Shown here: piece by piece, positions 33,713-35,981 of the stretch
Numbering within the stretch: position 1 is the first letter of the stretch
How the letters are laid out: every line of letters begins with the position of its first letter
Assembly (NCBI GenBank): GCA_945870325.1
Contig: CAMBRQ010000027.1
Location: 1-35,981, forward strand
Direction: 5' to 3'
Length of the DNA: 35,981 bases
Source of the DNA: an uncultured Dorea sp.
GTDB lineage: Bacteria; Bacillota; Clostridia; Lachnospirales; Lachnospiraceae
The notes under the pieces: model-generated
The model's database searches: none
Seen by the model: the letters and a program-made list of their open reading frames with translations, nothing else
What the model was told of the DNA's origin: nothing
Position numbers and translations under genes: made by a program

Positions 33713-34383
33713 AATTCCACCATATATCCAATTCCTTTTTTCGTCCGAACCATAGAGCCAAGCCCCATAAGTTCCAACTTTTTCCGAAGTCTTGCAACAT
33801 TCACCGTCAAAGTATTATCATCAATGAACTCGTCACTCTCCCAGAGTCTTGTAATAATTGCATCTCGGGATACAATCTTTCCTGCATTTTCCATCAGTAT
33901 CTGCAAGATCCTGAACTCATTCTTAGTCAGTTCCATCTTCTGACCATGATACGCTACCGTTGCATCGCTTAAATTCAGCACTACGCCATGATACTCCATC
34001 ACATTCATCGTTCCCTGGAACGAATAAGCCCGTCTTAAGATTGCCTGCACCTTGGCGGTCACCACATTCAGATCAAACGGCTTCTCAATGAATTCATCAC
34101 CGCCCATGTTCATTGCCATAACAATATTCATATTGTCATTCGCAGAAGACAAGAAGATAATCGGAATCTTGGACACCTTTCTGATCTCCTGGCACCAGTG
34201 GAAACCATTAAAAAACGGAAGCACAATATCCAGAAGTACCAATTGCGGATCATATTCCAGGAATTGTTCCAGTATATTCTTGAAATCTTCTATACATCTC
34301 GTCTCATAATTCCATTTTTCCAGATGTGAAGCAAGGGCATTGGCAATGGTTGCATCATCCTCAATAATCAATATCTTATGCAT
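33700..34383 (-). CDS. OmpR-family response regulator, BceR type
   Basis: 227 residues. The receiver domain (1-118) has the acidic pair in IIEDDAT, the phospho-acceptor Asp52 in LVLLDIVLP, Ser/Thr in FLSSAND and Lys in IEKPFDL. The C-terminal winged helix carries LTKNEFRILQILMENAGKIV and DDNTLTVNVARLRKKL. It probably controls the ABC genes downstream. The ATG at 34383 follows AAGGAGAAG; the upstream frame to 34419 is rejected. The leader contains GTACAC twice (minus strand, 34412-34417 and 34435-34440), 23 bases apart, of unknown meaning. Confidence 0.95.
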   Translation of the reverse strand: MHKILIIEDDATIANALASHLEKWNYETRCIEDFKNILEQFLEYDPQLVLLDIVLPFFNGFHWCQEIRKVSKIPIIFLSSANDNMNIVMAMNMGGDEFIEKPFDLNVVTAKVQAILRRAYSFQGTMNVMEYHGVVLNLSDATVAYHGQKMELTKNEFRILQILMENAGKIVSRDAIITRLWESDEFIDDNTLTVNVARLRKKLELMGLGSMVRTKKGIGYMVELCGL

Positions 34384-34483
34384 AATCTTCTCCTTGGCTT
34401 TTTCAAATACAGTGTACAAGATTTTTACATTTATGTGTACTATTTTTGATATTTCTTCAGAAAATTTCAGAAATTCTTAACAG

Positions 34484-34523
34484 ATCGGGGACGGGGTTTT
34501 TTTCAATTTCCCCCGTCCCCGAT
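34484..34523 (+). repeat. GGGGACGGGG palindrome, copy 2
   Basis: ATCGGGGACGGGG (34484-34496) pairs perfectly with CCCCGTCCCCGAT (34511-34523). The loop TTTTTTTCAATTTC resembles that of copy 1 at 29678. The two copies bracket the Bce module in direct orientation. Confidence 0.75.
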
Positions 34524-34550
34524 TCGATTTGCCGTGTCCCTTTTTGAATT

Positions 34551-35201
34551 CTAATGAAAATAATGATCTCCTATCTTCATTCCATATCCGCCCTTATCAA
34601 AATACAGGCATCCTCCCACAGGATTCGCTCCTGCAAGTGCATCGGCTGCCGCCTGCATGGCTGTCGCCGTATATCCGCCGGAATTCCTTACCTTGTCCAG
34701 CCATCCGGTAGATGCCGGGCCAAACTGCCCGTTCTGATAGATCACTTCTTCAATACTATTCGGATAGACTCCGCTGTTCACACGATTCATAACTACCGCG
34801 CCAACTGCAACCTGACCTTCATATGGCTGGTTTCCCGCCTCGCAGAAGATGATGGATGCAAGAAGTGCCTGCTGCTGTTCTCTTAATGCCTGTGCCTCTC
34901 GTTCTGCCTGTTCCCTTGCAGCCTGCTCCTTTGCTTCCTGCTCTCTTCTTGCTGCTTCCTCTGCTGCTTTCTGCTGACTTGCTTCTACTGTCTCTACTGC
35001 TGTCGCTACGAATTCCACCGGTGCAGTCTGCAAAGCATTCATCTGTTCGTCAGTTGCTGCAACTTCCGCACTGCTGACAATACTTGTTACCTCCTGAGTT
35101 TCCGGCTGCAAAGAGGCTGCCTGGCTGGTGAATCCCGCCGCCATCAGAGAACATGCCGAAAAAAACATGAACATCGAATTCAGTCTCTTATTTTTTATCA
35201 T
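34551..35201 (-). CDS. Secreted SleB/CwlJ-like cell wall hydrolase
   Basis: 216 residues. A signal peptide ends near AAGFTSQAAS. A coiled coil rich in Glu, Ala and Gln follows (about 75-112). The C-terminal domain (about 113-216) is Hydrolase_2: LLASIIFCEAGNQPYEGQVA with the likely catalytic Glu in CEAGNQ, AVVMNRVNSGVYPNSIEEVI, and the closing ALAGANPVGGCLYF with GDHYFH. Such enzymes cleave spore cortex or vegetative peptidoglycan; the coiled coil suggests a vegetative role, by analogy. The ATG at 35201 is chosen, though a TTG directly before it is nearer to the AGGAGGG site and is possible. Confidence 0.92.
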   Translation of the reverse strand: MIKNKRLNSMFMFFSACSLMAAGFTSQAASLQPETQEVTSIVSSAEVAATDEQMNALQTAPVEFVATAVETVEASQQKAAEEAARREQEAKEQAAREQAEREAQALREQQQALLASIIFCEAGNQPYEGQVAVGAVVMNRVNSGVYPNSIEEVIYQNGQFGPASTGWLDKVRNSGGYTATAMQAAADALAGANPVGGCLYFDKGGYGMKIGDHYFH

Positions 35202-35316
35202 CAATTTTATACCCTCCTATAATTGCAATGTTTAACATTGTTTTAATAAAGTATATTCAACTTTTTTCAACTTTATTACAATTATTACGAATTTGTTACA
35301 ATTCACAACGAAGGGT

Positions 35317-35345
35317 ATCTTAACATACCTTTTTAAGTCTGTCAA
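35317..35345 (-). promoter_or_regulatory. Promoter of the wall hydrolase gene
   Basis: A perfect TTGACA (35340-35345) and TAAGAT (35317-35322) are separated by 17 bases on the minus strand. The leader is about 105 bases, AT-rich, and repeats TTGTAA. Confidence 0.6.
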
Positions 35346-35371
35346 CAAAAAAGTTGCTTTTATTTACGTTT

Positions 35372-35809
35372 TTAAATTGCTTCACGCTTACAATATGCTC
35401 TTACCGTCAGCCACAGGAATACAGGAACTTCAACCAATTCTGCCGCTACCATCAGATAAGGAGTCCAGATAACTTCCGATTCTGTCCGTGCATATCCCAT
35501 CTCCTGATACTCCAAATCTTCCATTTCTTCTTCCGGCAAGACATCCTTTCGCTTCCTCCACATGTCCGCACATGTATTTGCTGCCACTATATATAAGAAT
35601 GCCCGGAATCTTCCCTGGTTCTGATACCTGGGAAAATACCTGAATACCTTCAGAAATGTCTCCTGTACTGCATCCTTTGCCGTCTCTTTATCAGGGCAAT
35701 GATAAATGCAGAATCTGAAAATATCACTGTAATACATAGATACCAGTTCCTCGAATCCGGAAGCATCTCCCTTCTTTATCTGTTTCAATAGTTCCTTTTC
35801 GCGCGTCAA
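35372..35809 (-). CDS. ECF sigma factor lacking region 4, with a hydrophobic C-terminal tail
   Basis: 145 residues against about 165-190 for the family. Region 2 is complete: FEELVSMYYSDIFRFCIYHC, AKDAVQETFLKVFRYFPRY and FRAFLYIVAANTCADMWRKR. After an acidic linker (EEEMEDLEYQEMG) the expected region 4 helix-turn-helix is absent. The tail instead reads WTPYLMVAAELVEVPVFLWL followed by TVRAYCKREAI, a membrane-helix pattern with a basic end. An internal deletion joining the gene to the end of a neighbouring membrane-protein gene would explain this. Such a protein could not contact a -35 element by region 4, so it is either a remnant or a membrane-tethered variant. Start TTG with AGGAGG 7 bases upstream. 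Confidence 0.75.
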   Translation of the reverse strand: MTREKELLKQIKKGDASGFEELVSMYYSDIFRFCIYHCPDKETAKDAVQETFLKVFRYFPRYQNQGRFRAFLYIVAANTCADMWRKRKDVLPEEEMEDLEYQEMGYARTESEVIWTPYLMVAAELVEVPVFLWLTVRAYCKREAI

Positions 35810-35887
35810 GATTCTTCCTCCTAAGTCTCTCTAAAGGGCGTCCCCTATATAAGATAACGCATTATGAGGGTGAAATGATTAAAATAT

Positions 35888-35981
35888 GGGAATTTAGTTC
35901 TTGAAGAGTATATGTGGAGTGTACGGCAGAAAGGGACAGTATGGCAGTTCATATCCGACTCCAATCGCCTACAATTCGTAG
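35888..35981 (+). repeat. Fold-back repeat element, copy 3, cut by the window edge
   Basis: Aligns without gaps to the left end of copy 1 (offset 33717 from 2171): GGGAATTTAGTT, AAGAGT, GTGTACGGCA, GGACAG and CGCCTACAA with nearby CGTA are shared. Only the left half is visible. It lies upstream of, and points away from, the sigma-factor gene. Confidence 0.8.

Overview
The window looks like chromosome of a Gram-positive anaerobic member of the Clostridia, most likely a gut Lachnospiraceae. The grounds are strong AGGAGG-type ribosome binding sites on nearly every gene, oxygen-sensitive glycyl-radical chemistry, a Bce-type two-component/ABC module, a SleB-like wall hydrolase, and large proteins I associate with that family (DUF5716/DUF5717, names from memory). 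Most genes lie on the minus strand. Genus cannot be set from this sequence alone.

Layout. 1-653: start of a polyphosphate kinase 2-type gene, cut by the window edge. 822-2180: MATE efflux pump. 2171-3318: about 1.1 kb without a credible gene, holding two inverted, tail-to-tail copies of a roughly 370-bp fold-back element; a third copy runs off the right edge at 35888. 3335-7528: glycyl-radical enzyme, its radical-SAM activase and an AraC regulator, with a shared ATTGTTAA motif upstream of regulator and enzyme. 7699-7783: tRNA-Leu with anticodon AAG. 7851-10775: DUF5662-like protein, TraX-like membrane protein and a GH13 glycogen-debranching homologue that has lost its catalytic residues. 10847-15659: orphan sugar-binding lipoprotein, DUF1292 protein, UvrD/PcrA-like helicase and gltX. 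15750-19477: split ThrE-type exporter whose larger subunit carries an N-terminal acetyltransferase domain, a membrane-anchored LRR protein and thioredoxin reductase. 19554-22455: purF-purB. 22560-27910: an operon of a 1100-residue DUF5717-like protein, an actin/Hsp70-like DUF5716 protein and a small TPR protein. 28099-29645: HisC/CobD-like aminotransferase converging on a cupin. 29827-34383: Bce-like response regulator, intramembrane-sensing kinase, ATPase and permease, bracketed by two GGGGACGGGG palindromes. 34551-35809: SleB-like hydrolase and an ECF sigma factor whose region 4 is replaced by a hydrophobic tail.

The two strongest candidates for something undescribed are the fold-back element family and the DUF5717-DUF5716-TPR operon. 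In the elements, short boundary motifs are conserved while the arms change sequence between copies yet stay self-complementary. In two cases an element directly follows a stop codon, in the direction of that gene.
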